The position numbers were made by a program, and so were the translations under genes. The notes beneath the pieces are model-generated. The model saw nothing but the letters and a program-made list of their open reading frames with translations, did no database searches and was not told where the DNA came from. From the NCBI RefSeq assembly GCF_000276665.1, contig NW_004955417.1, positions 13,174,218 to 13,238,217 on the forward strand: 64,000 nt of DNA, written 5' to 3'. This document shows positions 45,697 to 58,086 of the stretch, piece by piece. Each line of letters begins with the position of its first letter. Position 1 is the first letter of the stretch. The stretch comes from Chinchilla lanigera. Its lineage: Eukaryota; Chordata; Mammalia; Rodentia; Chinchillidae.

Positions 45697-47040
45697 TGGA
45701 CATGATAGATTCTAAGAAATCCCAAGATATTGAAAACTAATGATGAATTCATCAAAGATGTTATATATATAATTAACAAAATCCCTCTTCTTCCAGAATT
45801 AAATAATTGTAAAACATCATAAAAATGAATATCCCATTCATTACCCCATCATGTAAAATATCTTTTAAAAAGTAACAGGAAAACAATATACAGGAAGCTT
45901 TTATTAAAGTTACTGAAGGATTTTTAAAGCCCAACTTAAATCATGATCCTCAAATGTTTACTATTATAAAGGCTTCAATTCCTGCCATGCTAAATATAAA
46001 TCAGTGTCACTACTACAAGATTTCAAAGGGATTTATCCTACTTAACCTGATTCTAATATTTTATTTGGAATAAAGAACACATTAGAATAGTAAAGTAAAT
46101 TTTAAAAAAAGAACAACAAAGGAAAACTTTCTCTGTAAGCTTTCAAAATAGGCTATAAAGAAAAGACAATTTAGAATTGGATATTAGAGCAAGAATAGAC
46201 AAGATCAAAGAAAAAGTCCACACACAATCTAGTGTATGCATGGAAATTTAATATAAAATAAATAGCTATATTTTTCCAAATCTTTGGTAAAAGAAAAATG
46301 GTACCTAATTATCTATTCAAAAAGTTTATATTCTTATGTTGCACCATGTACAAAAATTAAACCTAAGCATACCAAACAGTTTAACACAACAAACAAAACT
46401 ATAGTTATTAGAAATAAAATGTAAAACTCAACAGCCATAAAGCAAGAAACTGAAACATTGGAGTACTGAAAAATTTTAAATTGCTGTGGAGTAAAACAAA
46501 CATCAAAAGCTAATGTATATTTTTTGGGGAAAAAAAAGCTGTAATAAATATAGAGACAAAGGACTAATATTCAGACTATGCAAAGATATCCTATACACCA
46601 GAAAGATAATGGCAATCTGGCTTTTTTAAGTAGGACAAGGTATATAAACAGACGTTTCAAAAAAGAAAAATACAAATGTTCAATAAAGAAATTAAAAGAT
46701 GATAAAGCTCAATAATGAACAAGAACTCCTAAGTTAAAACAATTACAAGATATGTTATATATTTGCATAAATACTTAAGTAGGAAAACCTAGTGCTGGTG
46801 AGAGGTTATGAAAAAGAGCATTCTATACACTATTCTGTGGGTAACAAATTAGTAATGCCTTTCTGCATCAAAATTAAATTAAAATACACCTACTCTTCCA
46901 CACAGCACTTCCAGTTATAGTTGTCTACCTGAGAGGCATACTCACATGTGGGCAAAGACATATATTCACTGTGGCAGATTTATAATAGGAAAAAAAATAG
47001 AGGAAAAATTGAATTTCCAGTAGAAATGAGAGGGCTGAAT
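44820..47040 (+). mobile_element. Old L1M-type LINE-1 ORF2 relic
   Basis: Decayed RT landmarks appear in order: CATGAGATTGGCATCACCCTGATATCGAGATGG, TAATCTAATTCAATACATTATC, and later AGACAAAGGACTAATATTCAGACTATGC, TGAAACATTGGAGTACTG and ACTCACATGTGGGCAAAGACATATATTCACTG from the C-terminal region. No frame persists. It contains the (TA)n tract at 45658-45693. Confidence 0.7.
45658..45693. repeat. (TA)n microsatellite
   Basis: Eighteen uninterrupted TA-type units, the purest dinucleotide run in the window. Confidence 0.95.
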
Positions 47041-47869
47041 TGATTGTGGAAGGGTAACATAGATAGCTAGGCTTCTAGACCAGCTATCCCACTCACAGCA
47101 ATGGGAAATGCTAGGGAATAAAACACTAAAAATATCTTAAAGGCAAAAGAAACTACAAAATAATTAAGAAATACTAAAAAGAGACAATGAATGATGAGCA
47201 CCAAAGCTGGCTCTCACCCTAAATGTATCATCCAGAGCTACAGTCCTTGTTTATTTCATTTTTGTAGTCTGAAGAATACCAAGACCAACCAAAAGTAGAA
47301 CATTCTCATTCCATAAAGCAAGGGCTCCAAAGAGGTATAGTTTTAGAAGAAAAATTTTAAAATCCTGTAAGTTATACTCACAAGCTATTCCTCTCCACTG
47401 ATTTATTGCCCAAATTCAGGGTCTAAAAGAACTCTGATTCATTCTACAGCATATACATATTTCAAAACAACATGTTGTACATGATAAATAAATGCAGTTA
47501 TTATTTGTCAATTAAAAATGAATAAAGTTGTATAGGCTTTTTTAAATCTCAAAACAAGTATCTGGCTTGAAATACTTGTGAGTTGGTAAAGTTTTCAGAA
47601 GTGCTGCAAAGGCAAATAATCCCCACATGAATTTGTCACCTTCATTCTGCCTCAAGTATGTTCACATATACACAGCCATACATACACAACACACATACAC
47701 ACACTAAAATATAAATTTTCCTCAATAAAAATTCACTGAGTACACAAAAAAACCCCATCCCCAAGAGGAGGAAGCCTGTGAAACAACAGACAGCAAAAAA
47801 AGAACTAATTATCAAAATGATTTAATTATAAAAATAGTCAAAAATATAAAATAGCCATGTTTACTACAT
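47041..47869. other. No gene seen; A-rich, probably L1-derived
   Basis: Continuous A-rich composition with a short ACACAC run near 47670-47705 (interrupted CA repeat). It links two L1 relics and may be L1 3' UTR, but no landmark is firm. Confidence 0.4.
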
Positions 47870-48880
47870 GACCAAAGAAAGAAAATACAAGCTTCAAAAT
47901 ATGCGTAATATATAAGAAACTATAAAAACAACCAAGATTTATAGAGGACCAAACACAATTTCTAGATACTGAAAATATTATAATTTGATTTGAAGTTCAA
48001 CAGAGATTTAACAGAATAGACCCACAACAAACAATTAGTAAAATGGAAGATAGAAACCCCCACCCCCAAAAGTAACTACACAGAATGAAGCGTTAGAGAG
48101 AGAAAACATATGGGAAATATAAATAAGTTAATAAGAGACACAGATGCAGATTTAACATATATCTAATTTCATTTTCAGAAGGAAAGGAGAGAAAAGATGG
48201 CAAAGGAAATATTTGTAAAGGTAATGGCTAAGAATTTCCCAATAATGTTGAAAGACAGTAATCCATAGATTCAAGATACACAGTCTCTGAGGCAGAATAA
48301 ATTAAAATAAATTCATGTCTCTGTATATCAGGGCAAACTGTGGAACATGAAGAAAGAGAGCTATAGAAACAACGAGGAGACAAGATAGATGACTTCCTAC
48401 CCATCCACTCAGCTGACAGCTGAAACCCAGCAACCATAATGGAAAACAGAAGTCAATTTAATGACATTGCTAACAAAACAAGAGAAAAGAACTGTCATTC
48501 AAGAATCTTATATTCAGAAAGGCTGGGGATATATCTCAGCAGCATAAGTGCCTGCCTGGCAAGAGCAAGGTCCTGAGTTCAATTCCTGGTTCTTAAAAAA
48601 CAAGAATCTTATATTCAGAAGAAATAGTAACATTTTATGATACACCCATACCATAAGTTATGTGTGGCCTATAAAAATAATGAGACAGATCAACATATGC
48701 TGAACTTTTTTCTAAGACATAGCATCATGACAAAAATAAGCATGTTGCAGGAATTACAGTATAACAATGTATGCAAAACATAACCTATGTATATGTCCCT
48801 ATAGTATATAAATATATTATAATAAAGGAAAATCCTGGAAGGATTCAGTAATCATAAGTAATGGTCACCTTGGAGGGGAA
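47870..48880 (+). mobile_element. Old LINE-1 5'-region relic
   Basis: AAGAATTTCCCAATAATGTTGAAAGACAGTAATCCATAGATTCAAGATACACAG, CAGCTGACAGCTGAAACCCAGCAACCATAATGG, and AGAGAAAAGAACTGTCATTCAAGAATCTTATATTCAG follow the order of a region near ORF1 in old mammalian L1s. It is interrupted by the ID SINE at 48520-48600. Confidence 0.6.
48500..48620 (+). mobile_element. ID-type SINE with perfect 20-bp duplication
   Basis: The insert (48520-48600) reads AGGCTGGGGATATATCTCAG, AAGTGCCTGCCTGGCAAG, GAGTTCAATTCCTGGTTC and a short A tail. It is bracketed by CAAGAATCTTATATTCAGAA at 48500-48519 and 48601-48620. The duplication is perfect, so the insertion is fairly recent, and both Pol III boxes are recognisable. 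Confidence 0.95.
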
Positions 48881-49269
48881 GTGATTTGTCTGTTAATTGA
48901 GGCAGAGAACTGAGGAAGGAATGTGTGTGGCCTACTAGGGCTCTTCTGCTCTTGACTTTGGATGGAGCTTCAACTCCAGGTGCAGAAGAGCCATGTTGCC
49001 TAGTTTAGCCTTGGATCCAGCCTGGTTTTTCAAGGGTCAATTTCGTGATCTGATCCCAATCTGACTTCAGTGTCATTTTCTCCATAAGTCTCTCAATTTG
49101 AGCAGGAGATGGATATGAATAACTGGCCACTTCAACACTCCAACAGTGAGAATACATTTCTCCAATAACTTGGAGACTCCACACCCATAGCATGATTTGA
49201 AAATAAAGCCAAAGGTGTTTCTGTTGAAAAAGAAGCAAACTGCCTTTGAGTCTGCTGGATTTAATACTG
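48881..49269. other. No gene seen; unassigned
   Basis: Overlapping minus-strand frames of 69 and 77 codons in different phases carry no motif. Confidence 0.4.
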
Positions 49270-49870
49270 AGAAATTAAGCACCTATCACATCAAGCAAAG
49301 CAATACTTTCAGTAGACACTAAGGTGAGTAAGACAAAGTCCAACCTTAAAAGACACTGGGGGGTGGGGCACAGCAAGCAATAAACTTGAATGCAAAGCAG
49401 AAGAAAATGCTCAAATAGAAGTGGCATCGAAATTCTGTGGGAGCAAAGAGTTTAGTCAAGGAGTTCTGTGCAGGGGGAATCAGCAAATTTCACCAAGAGA
49501 AGGCATTTGAGATCATTGGAAGGTGGGGAAAATGGTGAGGAGAAGAAATGGCAGAGAGAATCACAGAAGCAAAAGTATAAAGCAGGAAAATGCATTGGGT
49601 TTGTGGCTATCAACTGCATGGCAGCTTTGGGACAAATTAGGAAGAGACAGAGCAGAAGTAGGGACAGGGGTAGACAGTGAAATTAGGAAGGTGACCCACA
49701 CGGGGCCCAAGAGTTCCAGGCTATGCTGAAACCAGTGTGTTTTTTTGTGCATGGCCTCATACCACGAGATCTGTTCTCTAGGGAGATAACTGTGATATGA
49801 GGGTTAGATTGGAGAAGGAGGAGAGGGAGTCCAGTTAGGAATTTGCCTCAGTAATGATCCAGGAAGGCAA
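49270..49870 (-). mobile_element. L2 LINE 3'-region relic
   Basis: Read in reverse this is L2 3' sequence. The plus strand shows TGAGTAAGACAAAGTCCAACC, GGTGGGGCACAGCAAGCAATAAAC and GAAGGTGGGGAAAATGGTGAGG-type purine-rich DNA, the complement of L2's pyrimidine-rich strand. Confidence 0.55.
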
Positions 49871-51219
49871 CACAAAGGGCCCAAACTGTCACCTCGCAGT
49901 TAGATGTAAAGGAAAGGGATGAGAAGGCAGAGCCAATGCACAGCAGCGGATGTGGGGAAGGAGAGCCGTGTCGGTCTCCCACAGGAGACTGAAGGGATTT
50001 AGCCCCTCCAGGTGCAGGCCTGGCCACCCAGGACCAGGAGGCAGTGCCAGGAACCCAGCAGCCACTGTCACCGCAGAGCAAAATGAGACCTCAGAGAAGC
50101 TGGAAAGCAGCCTTGGACCACATGAGCCTGGTGGCTTATTCTTTTTCTTAAAAGAGGGCTTCTGGTGCTGTATACCTGGGATGGGATTTCCTATCTATCC
50201 TCGAGGCCTGGGTTGGCCTTGCAGCTTCCTGTTTCCTGGACAGAGCACCTGGACAGGCACTGAGTCAGAGGAATGGCCTGGGACCCACTTGGATTTGGTG
50301 GTGCAGTAGTCCTCCCTCCCCCAAGCCACATCAGAGCCTGGGGGTGTGGGGGGCACCCAGCCACAGAGACGCAGCCTAGCCAGTTGCACTGGGATAATCT
50401 TGGAGCAGACGGACTTGGATTCAGGTTTGGATTGCTGCTCTCTGATTTTTTTTCAATTTCATTTTGATTCTAGACAAAGCCAGCCTCCTTTAGTTATCTC
50501 CACGATCTCTGGAATATGCATGACCAAAGCTTCTGTGTGTCTTACAGCCTCTGCACTCAACATTTCTTTGATCCCTATAAAGGACTTTAATTATACAAAG
50601 ATCTCAATCACTTGATTAATTTTCCATGTGCATAGAAGCCTTCTAACAAGTAGTTTATTTCCACGGAGCAAAAATTCATTTCAGAAATCTAAACGGCCAC
50701 TACCTTTGCAGTTCACCACTATCCTGTCTTTAGGGACTCCCAACTCCAACCTTTAAAGTAGGAACTTCAAAAAAGAAGTACCTTTTATCAAGTTTCTGTG
50801 TCTGCCACACAAGATCCACACCCTGGCCCTCTGGCCTTTCCCCTGCTGTGTACCTAGCCCCAGATGGGCTGGGAGCTGGCCAGCCCACAGCTGGGGAGCC
50901 TGGCTCCATATGCCTGGCCTTGGCAGTGATGTGTGCTGTGAGAAGCCCCTGTTATAATAGCTTCAGTGTTTGAGAAGAACTCACCAGCAGAGGACTGAAC
51001 AAAGGGTCACTTGAGTAAGATGGATGCGTCTGCTGCTGTTACTCTTACCTGGCTGCCTGACCATCAGATCTTACGGCTCTCATTCCATCCCCTTCTCTTT
51101 TCTCCCAACAACAGGCATAGTGTTACCCCAGACTCTGGTGCCTCTTCCAAGGCCCTGCTGACCTCAGCATCAGGGCAGTGCAATCAGATCTGGGACCACC
51201 AAGAACAATGACAGTAGCC
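49871..51219. other. GC-richer unique DNA, no gene established
   Basis: Frames on both strands (119 codons plus at 49950-50309, opposed by 60-77 codon minus frames) lack motifs or splice-framed order. No repeat is named. Confidence 0.35.
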
Positions 51220-51425
51220 ATAAATGCAGCGGCTTGCATGCACTGCATACTTGATATGTGCGTGCCAGACCTGTGCTTTTATACAGAACCCTCTCCACAG
51301 CCCTGAGGTAGATTCTGTTAGCAGCTGCACGCTGTAGAGAAAGAAACTGAGGCATCCAGCACTCCATGGCCTGATGCAACATTCCGAAGCGAGTCAGTGG
51401 AGCCTTGAGCTGGAGTTGCTGCTGC
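51220..51425 (-). mobile_element. MIR SINE relic
   Basis: GTGCGTGCCAGACCTGTGCTTTTATACAGAACCCTCTCCACAGCCCTGAGGTAGATTCTG, then GAGAAAGAAACTGAGGCATCC, follows reverse MIR order. The 90-codon minus frame here is incidental. Confidence 0.8.
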
Positions 51426-51974
51426 CGCCCTAGTACAGCCACCCTACACCTGGGAGTTCATGCTGCTGGTGTCTCTCCAGTCTCCATTCCATTCACCAAC
51501 CCTCAGAGGAAAGGAAAAAACAGGAACCACCCTCCCACTGGTACTAGAATTCCCTAAACTCTGGGTAAGGCACAAATTTGAGAAAGACATGGAGTAGACT
51601 GCCTCCGTGAGCCAGAGATGGAAATCAGCAAGATGAATTTAGGATAATGAGAACAATCCCACCAGACAGAGTGTAAGAAGGAAAGAGCCCTCCCCTGGAC
51701 TCCATGCACACCCTCCAATAGCTCTTGCTCCTCTCCTTCTGATATATCTCTTCCTACACCAGTATGACCTGAGCTCCCACCGCCCTACCCTAGACTAAAC
51801 CTGTGCTGCTTCTCTTGCTGCTCCTCCCTCCCAGGAACCTTGCTCTCCCATACTTCCTCTGTGGCTTCCTTTTGACTCTAGAATCCCTTTAATTGTCACC
51901 TGCAAGAGTAACAATGACTGTTCTCTCTAATCTCAAGTTTTTTCTTATTGGGCAACAGAAAATAAAGCCTGAAG
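51426..51974. other. No gene seen; unassigned
   Basis: CT-rich DNA without a firm repeat call. Confidence 0.35.
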
Positions 51975-52747
51975 GTTGGGAGGGAAACATCCATATGCAA
52001 CACAGTGAGACCATGTAGCCTGCTGTGACGTGATGAGAAACACCTTCCCTTTCCTAGGCACTGCTCCTAAAACCCAGGGAATCTCAGAAGTGAGGTACCT
52101 TCTGTATGCTAATGAGATGAGTGACAACTTGGGGTCTTAGGTAGTCTCAGGATCAGGGATGGTTGCCAGGAGAACCAGCCTGGTGATTAGAGGGTTAGAA
52201 CTCTCAATCCCAACACCTCCTTGCCACTCTCCTTCTCTGGGGAGAGAAGAGAGGCTGAAGATTGTGTTCATGAGTAATGGCCAAAGAAACCTCCATAAAA
52301 ATCCAAAGGGCAGGATTCAGAGAGCTTGTGGGTTAATGATGAGGTCAGGGAAGTGGCACATCACAACTCCACCAAGACAGAAGGGTCTCAACACAGGGCC
52401 ATCCCAGACTGTGGCCTTTGTTCTTTGTCTGCACCCTTTGTCAAATCCTTCATTCATCCTGTTCCTCCACATCCTTTACCTGACCCTCTATAATGCACTG
52501 CAGATGTAACACTTCCCTAACTCTGAGCCATCATAGCAAATGGTCAAGCCTAGGAGGACACCCTTGATCTATACAAGAGTAACCTGTACTTATGGCTGGC
52601 ATCTGAAGGGAAGAGGGCAGTCTTGCAGGACTGAAGCCATAACCAATGGGTTCTGACACTAATAATAGTATCAATATTGAATTAAAGCACAAGACATCCA
52701 TCAGAAAACTGGTCAATATGGGAAAACCCCACATACATCTGACAACA
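51975..52747 (+). mobile_element. ERVL-type (MLT2-like) solo LTR
   Basis: Landmarks in order: GCTGTGACGTGATGAGAAACACC, GTATGCTAATGAGATGAGTGAC, GGATCAGGGATGGTTGCCAGGAGAACC, GAGAGGCTGAAGATTGTG, AATGGCCAAAGAAACCTCCATAAAAATCCAAAGGGCAGG, GAGAGCTTGTGGGTTAATGATG, CTGGCATCTGAAGGG, GGCAGTCTTGCAGGACTGAAGCC, GTATCAATATTGAATTAAAGCAC and AAAACCCCACATACATCTGACAACA. These fit a complete LTR of the ERVL/MLT2 group, about 770 bp. No internal viral genes are attached. Confidence 0.85.
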
Positions 52748-53129
52748 GAAGAGAAAGATTGAGAATAGTGTTAAATATAAAGAAAAACACTTTGTCCTCT
52801 GCCAAGTCCCTGAAGACCTTCCTTGACCCCTGCTATTCAGGGAGACTGCTCATTGATGTTCTCTGGTTTGACCCAACCTCCTTGAAGAAATGATACCACC
52901 CCAGCTCCTGCACACTAGCATGTATTCTCCAAACACAGCATCCTCCAGCAATGGGTAGATCCCCAAGATCTATCCAATAGGGAATAATAGTGTTTCCAAA
53001 TAACTTAACTCTGGGAAGCACCTTTCACCCAGAGATGCCTTCAGAGAACATTTGCAACAACCCTGAGAAAGTCCTTCAGTTCCCATGCTCTGCCAGACAC
53101 ACCTTCCCTTGGCAATTACTTGCAACACT
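52748..53129. other. No gene seen; unassigned
   Basis: No recognised repeat or exon. Confidence 0.4.
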
Positions 53130-53360
53130 AGTTTTCAAGGACTCATACCACATTCCTAACACTATTCTAAGTATTTTGCTGTGAATAGTGTAGAATAAAT
53201 TGCAGTTCTCTGGGTTCAATGCTATCATCATCCTCATTTTACAAATGAGAAAACTGAGTCATAAAAATAGGTTAAGTAACACTTCTACATCTGTAAGTGG
53301 CAGAACAAAGATTCTAACCCTGCAATCATGCACAAGACTCATTCTCTGAATCCCTTGACT
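53130..53360 (-). mobile_element. MIR SINE relic
   Basis: CATCATCCTCATTTTACAAATGAGAAAACTGAGTCATAAAAATAGGTTAAGTAACACTTCTACATCTGTAAGTGGCAGAACAAAGATTC is a well-preserved reverse MIR. Confidence 0.9.
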
Positions 53361-54425
53361 CTACTGCTACTGTGTTCAAGTGAGTGACAGTTAACAGCAG
53401 TAGGTCCCATCAGAAAAAGATTGGCTCAAACCTCTATCCACATGCTGCGAAGTGCCAGTGCCCTGGCAAAAGTTCTTGAAACTTCTCAAGGACTCACCTC
53501 TTGAAACTTCTCAAAGGGTCAGTTCTGGTTCTCATTGTGTGGCCCCATCAAACTTCCTGTAATTCCTATTCTTAACTCTACATCTCATGAATAGTAATTT
53601 ATCTCCACCTTGGCACTAGCCTAATGGCTTCATCCACTGGGGGATCATGAAATCTGTGAAGGAGGTCATAAGTTGGCATTTTTTAAATTAAGTAGAAAAA
53701 TATAAAAGCTCACAGAGGAAATCTTGGCAAGGTAAATGTTGCAACAAATGCTGTGGCCTATTGCTCACACACACACAAAGGAGACAATGAGGGCATATGA
53801 TGAATGCATGCAGTGGCCAGGAACAGGACACTGGCTCTTTTGCTCAATGACATCTCATTATATTTCTCAGGTGATGATGGTCAATTTGACCACTGTCATA
53901 ACAGGAAGGTTAATCTGATGAACTTTGATTTTCTATTATCATAATTTTCATTTCCCCTGTCAGCAAAATTATAGAGACTTTCAACTGAGTTTCGGTTACA
54001 AATTTGTAATATCTTTTTTCAGAAAGGATGCCACCAAGTGGGCCATTCTTAAAATTACTGAAAAGTGGTTACCTTTTGTAATTGTCCTTCCAAATGGATC
54101 ATTATATTAGAGGACAAAAAAAAAAAAAAAATGAAGTGCAAATTCCAGAGGCTTGTGTGCAAGTTCAACAATATTATGCAAAATGTTGACTCAAATCAAT
54201 AAACTTGAACTTCATGCAACTGTCATTCTAAAAACTTAAAGTCAATCCAAACTTTCATAATGAAGATTATTTAACATGTAAGCTTTGTCTACTATGAAAA
54301 AATCCTTTGAAAAATAACAGAACCCAATGGAGTTTTTGGTAATTATATATTTTCAAATGAGTTCCTCAAATGTTTTGAGGTAAGGGGGCGAAAGACATAA
54401 TGTATTGATACACTGTCTAATTTGA
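53361..54425. other. No gene seen; short internal duplication
   Basis: A 16-bp word TCTTGAAACTTCTCAA occurs at 53474 and 53499, a 25-bp period duplicate. A (CA)n tract lies near 53766-53778 and an A15 tract at 54117-54131. No exon is recognised. Confidence 0.45.
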
Positions 54426-54655
54426 GAGGTAGTGCAATATACTGATTACAAACGAAACTCTGAGGTTAATTGCCTGGGGTCAATTCCAGAATTCCCCTTA
54501 CAGACTATGAGATTTTGGACAAATTACCCTCTTCAGTTCATTTCCTTATCTAGAAAATAAGAATAATGATCATTAGTCCATAGTGTTGTAAAGATAATAT
54601 GTACGAAGCCCATAGAGAAGAGGTTGCCACAGGGAATACTATATATAGTGCATAT
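54426..54655 (+). mobile_element. MIR SINE relic
   Basis: TGCCTGGGGTCAATTCCAGAATTCCCC, GATTTTGGACAAATTACCCTC, TTTCCTTATCTAGAAAATAAGAATAATGATCATTAG and TGTTGTAAAGATAATATGTACG follow sense MIR order over most of its length. Confidence 0.8.
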
Positions 54656-55414
54656 TTAAATAAGAAAGTCATATTCTCATATGTAGTTATATATTGAGTG
54701 GTAAGAGACAAAATGAATCACACAGCTCCTAAAAATATTATTCTTTCATGATGTACAATTATAGTACCTATAACTTTTAATAATAAATCAACAAATAAAA
54801 TTAAGACTCTTCCTCTTAGTGAAAACATAGTATGATTGTAGAAAATATCCAGGCTAGTATAGATTTGGGATCTAATTTGAGGATATTATAAGAGATCTGA
54901 TATTATCAGAGAAGCAATACTTTTTATTTATGTCAGATGTATGGTAAGATCATTCATACAGTATTTGCTATATGATGTAATATCACACAACTGAACCAAA
55001 TGTAGTGATAAAATTAAACAAGAGTGCAATGTTGGTGTTCCCATCGTAGCCAAGTAGAGATGGTGGCGATGAGTGAGGCTCATCTGAGGCAGGGGAGCCA
55101 TCAGATAAGGCAGGTATTGTATTCTGAAATGAGGAGGCAAACATACCCAGACACAGAAAATCAACCTAGAGGAGAAATCACTAGATCAATCCTAATACCA
55201 GGGTGACTGAAAAGAAAAGCAAGGTTGCCACTAGTCGGCAGCTCCGCTTACCTCCTTTACTCTGTGAACACGCCATCTTGGGAGTGGTTCTAATGTCCTA
55301 AAAGCAGGAGCCTGTGCTCTAGAAGCCAGACCTGGACGGGCTCCCTGCATGCTCTCCTGGCCACCTGGAAGAGAAGATCCAGCTTAGAACAATTATATTC
55401 AGGGCCAGAGGGTG
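54656..55414. other. No gene seen; unassigned
   Basis: AT-rich to 55000, then rising GC into the tandem block. No motif-bearing frame. Confidence 0.4.
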
Positions 55415-56060
55415 AGAAAGTGCCAGCAACACTGAAGCACGCAATCCCTCCCTCCCCATCATCCTCCCAAACACTCTGTCCCTGTGGCATCCTGCCCACT
55501 GCCCACCATTCAGCATTGGCAAAGGAAGCTCGTTGCCTCCGGCAGAGAGCAGCTGAGAGCCATGAGCCCTGGGCAACATCAGGCCTGCAGGCAGAGAGCT
55601 AAGGACTACAAACAGTGAGACTCAGGGGAGACAGAGACATGCAGCAGCCCCAGCACAGACCAGGCAGTCCCCTTTTGTTTTCCCAAACACCAGAGAGTGG
55701 GTGACAGCCTGCCACCGCCCACCATCAGTGCTGGCAAGGGAAAGCCCCTGCTCCCATTGGAGGGCTGCTAAATGCCCTGAGCCCTGGCCTGGAGCCCCAG
55801 GCACTATAAACTGCCCAGTGGGAAATGCTAGACTTCAGTCCTAGAGACACAGGGGAGAAAAGAGATATAGCAGTGCCAGCCCAGACCAAGCGCTCTCCTA
55901 ATGATCTCCCAAACCAGGGAGTACTGTGTCCTCAGGGAACACTATGTCCTCCTGGAAGTCTGCCCACAACAGGGGAACACCCCTCACCCCATACCCAGCC
56001 AAAGGCTACTGGGTGCCCAGGAGCCCTAGACACACAGAGCTTGTGGGCTGGAAGGTGATG
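55415..56060. repeat. GC-rich tandem units of 216-226 bp, about three copies
   Basis: Anchor word CCCAAACAC or CCCAAACCAG recurs at 55466, 55682 and 55908. Each unit also carries a GCCCACCAT-AGC-TTGGCAA or CCCACAACAGGGG segment, AGCCCTGG and GAGACACAGGGGAGA. Units are diverged. The GC richness and the AGCC/CCCAG words are reminiscent of tandem L1 5' UTR monomers, but they differ from the 87-bp units at 12563. They could be from an older L1 family or an LTR. Orientation is uncertain. Confidence 0.6.
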
Positions 56061-57119
56061 GCTTTGTAAACAGCAGAAAAGGAGACCCAGAGAAAGAGTC
56101 CCAGAGACTCTGTTAAAGTAGAGGACAAGACATAGTGTGTTCAGCCAGAGTCCTATAGAAATATATACAAAAGGGAAGGGCCAGCATATGAGAAAAGGAG
56201 AAAATAAATTAACCAGTAGCTTTAATGGGCAAATCAGGGTGACCCACACCAGAATTTTATACAGAGGATGCAAACATAAGCTAACAATAATGTTTCTTAT
56301 ATGTCTTGAGGTATGGGCAACCAAAGAGTGTCAAACTCTCAAAAACAAATAGAAAAACAGTCTGCATTGTTAATTTTATTAAAGGAAGCTTACTGAAGCA
56401 ACCAGCTGTTTGAAAATATTTTATTCTGAAATTAGAGTTGATCAAAGTGTATTGGTTGTTACAAAGGAAAGTGTTAAGCACAGTATAGAAATTCTAGAAT
56501 GAGATCACATCTTTCTGGTTGAAAAGTAGCATTTCTTAGCAATTATTTCAAAAGTGTTTATTCATAAAGTTGGTGCATTTAGCTCATATTTTCAACCTTC
56601 CTAATAAACTGAGTGAAATCATAGATAAAAAAAATCAACTACTCAAAATAGATTTTCAAAAGACTTCTCAGTAATGTTACAATACATCAAGGAGAACATG
56701 ACTAATAAATGTAGTCCAGCTGAAATAGAATTAGAGCTTTTGTTTTAACTTCTCTCTGCCTCAATTTTTAAGATTTTTAACTTTCCAAAAGAAAATTGAA
56801 ACACTAAAGAACCATGTTTGGATTACAAACTTATTTTCTTTTCCAAACCCTGATTCAATTATTAAGTATAACTTGGTGCTGTCCAAAAAAAGAGAATGAA
56901 TTGTTTCAGTTTAGTCATTTGCACTGAACAATGACTATAAGACTTATGTCTATGTTCATTTTGGATTAAGATAGAGTAAGAATTTCTACAGTTAAATGGA
57001 AAAATTACAGTGCTATTATCATTCACAGCAGCCCATTTAGATGAACTAAATTTTCAACCTCAACTGGAATAAAAACAAAGAAAAATATCACCAACACTTC
57101 ACCAAATAGATTTTGGTGT
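56061..57119. other. No gene seen; A-rich, possibly L1-related
   Basis: No landmark ties this AT-rich DNA to a family. It directly follows the GC-rich tandem block, as an L1 body would if those units were promoters, but I cannot confirm that. Confidence 0.35.
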
Positions 57120-57235
57120 TTTGTCCACAAGTGTGTTAAGGAGTATAAATTTACAAGATTAAGCAGAACTATCTCAACTTTGTCCACAAATGTGTTAAGG
57201 AGTATAACTTTACAAGATTAAGCAGAACTATCTCA
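57120..57235. repeat. 59-bp tandem duplication
   Basis: TGTCCACAAGTGTGTTAAGG (57122) and TGTCCACAAATGTGTTAAGG (57181) start two units that share AGTATAA-TTTACAAGATTAAG and CAGAACTATCTCA. Only two substitutions separate them. It ends against a B1-like GGTGGTACATGCCTGTTATTCC scrap. Confidence 0.9.
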
Positions 57236-58050
57236 TGGTGGTACATGCCTGTTATTCCAGTTCTCATAACATCTTTATTTGAAATTATATAATTATATTT
57301 ATTTGAAATTGCTTGTTGCCTTAAGAATTTGGCCATACTGTATTTGGTTTTTAACTTTATGACACAAAGTAGGGATAAATATTGTTTCATGAAATAATAT
57401 ATATCTTCGTCCGTGTTTTGTGCATATGAGAGGGATACGCATGTGTGTGTGTGTGCGTTGTGACATGAAGGAAAATGCATTCTAAAAAGATTTGCTTAAT
57501 AAATCTTCTCTACTCTACTCTAAACCATCTAGGAAAACCAGAAAGCTGGCCCACTTTCCTGAGCACACTCATCAGATTTCAGACTTCGTTACTCCCCCAA
57601 AACTCCATGTCTATAAAGCTTATCCAGTGGGAAATTCTGAGTCCTTAACCCAACTTATGAGTAGAATTCTCCCATCACTCCCTCCTTCTTGAAGCATACT
57701 TCCCTTGCCTTGTGGGCTACTGAACTCCAGATTTTCTTCTTTGTCTCATCTCCCTCATTTGCTACTCAACCCCCAACCTCTAACCATCCCTGTCCTGTGG
57801 TACAGGTCCCTCCTTCCACTCACACTACACCCTAGAGAAACTGGAGCAAACCAAGAAAAGAAAGAGAAGGAAATTTGACCTTCTGAGAACTCTTGAGGTT
57901 CATGAAGTCAGCAAATTTCCTTGTTTGTACCTAGACTCTTAAACAATAAATACAGAAGAGGAGCTCAGAATTAAATGAAGAGTAACTGGATGAATGAAAT
58001 TCAAATTACTGTCCCTAGCAGCAAATTTCTCACCAGTAAGAGCAACAGTA
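57236..58050. other. No gene seen; SINE scrap and (GT)n tract
   Basis: A 25-bp B1 scrap lies at 57236-57260 and an interrupted GTGTGT tract at about 57439-57457. The remainder is unassigned. Frames of 66-103 codons lack motifs. Confidence 0.4.
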
Positions 58051-58086
58051 AAGCCAGGCATGGTGGCACATGCCTGTAATCCCAGG
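58051..58086 (+). mobile_element. B1-type SINE 5' fragment
   Basis: AAGCCAGGCATGGTGGCACA, then TGCCTGTAATCCCAGG. Only the first 36 bases of the element are present, with an abrupt end. Confidence 0.85.
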
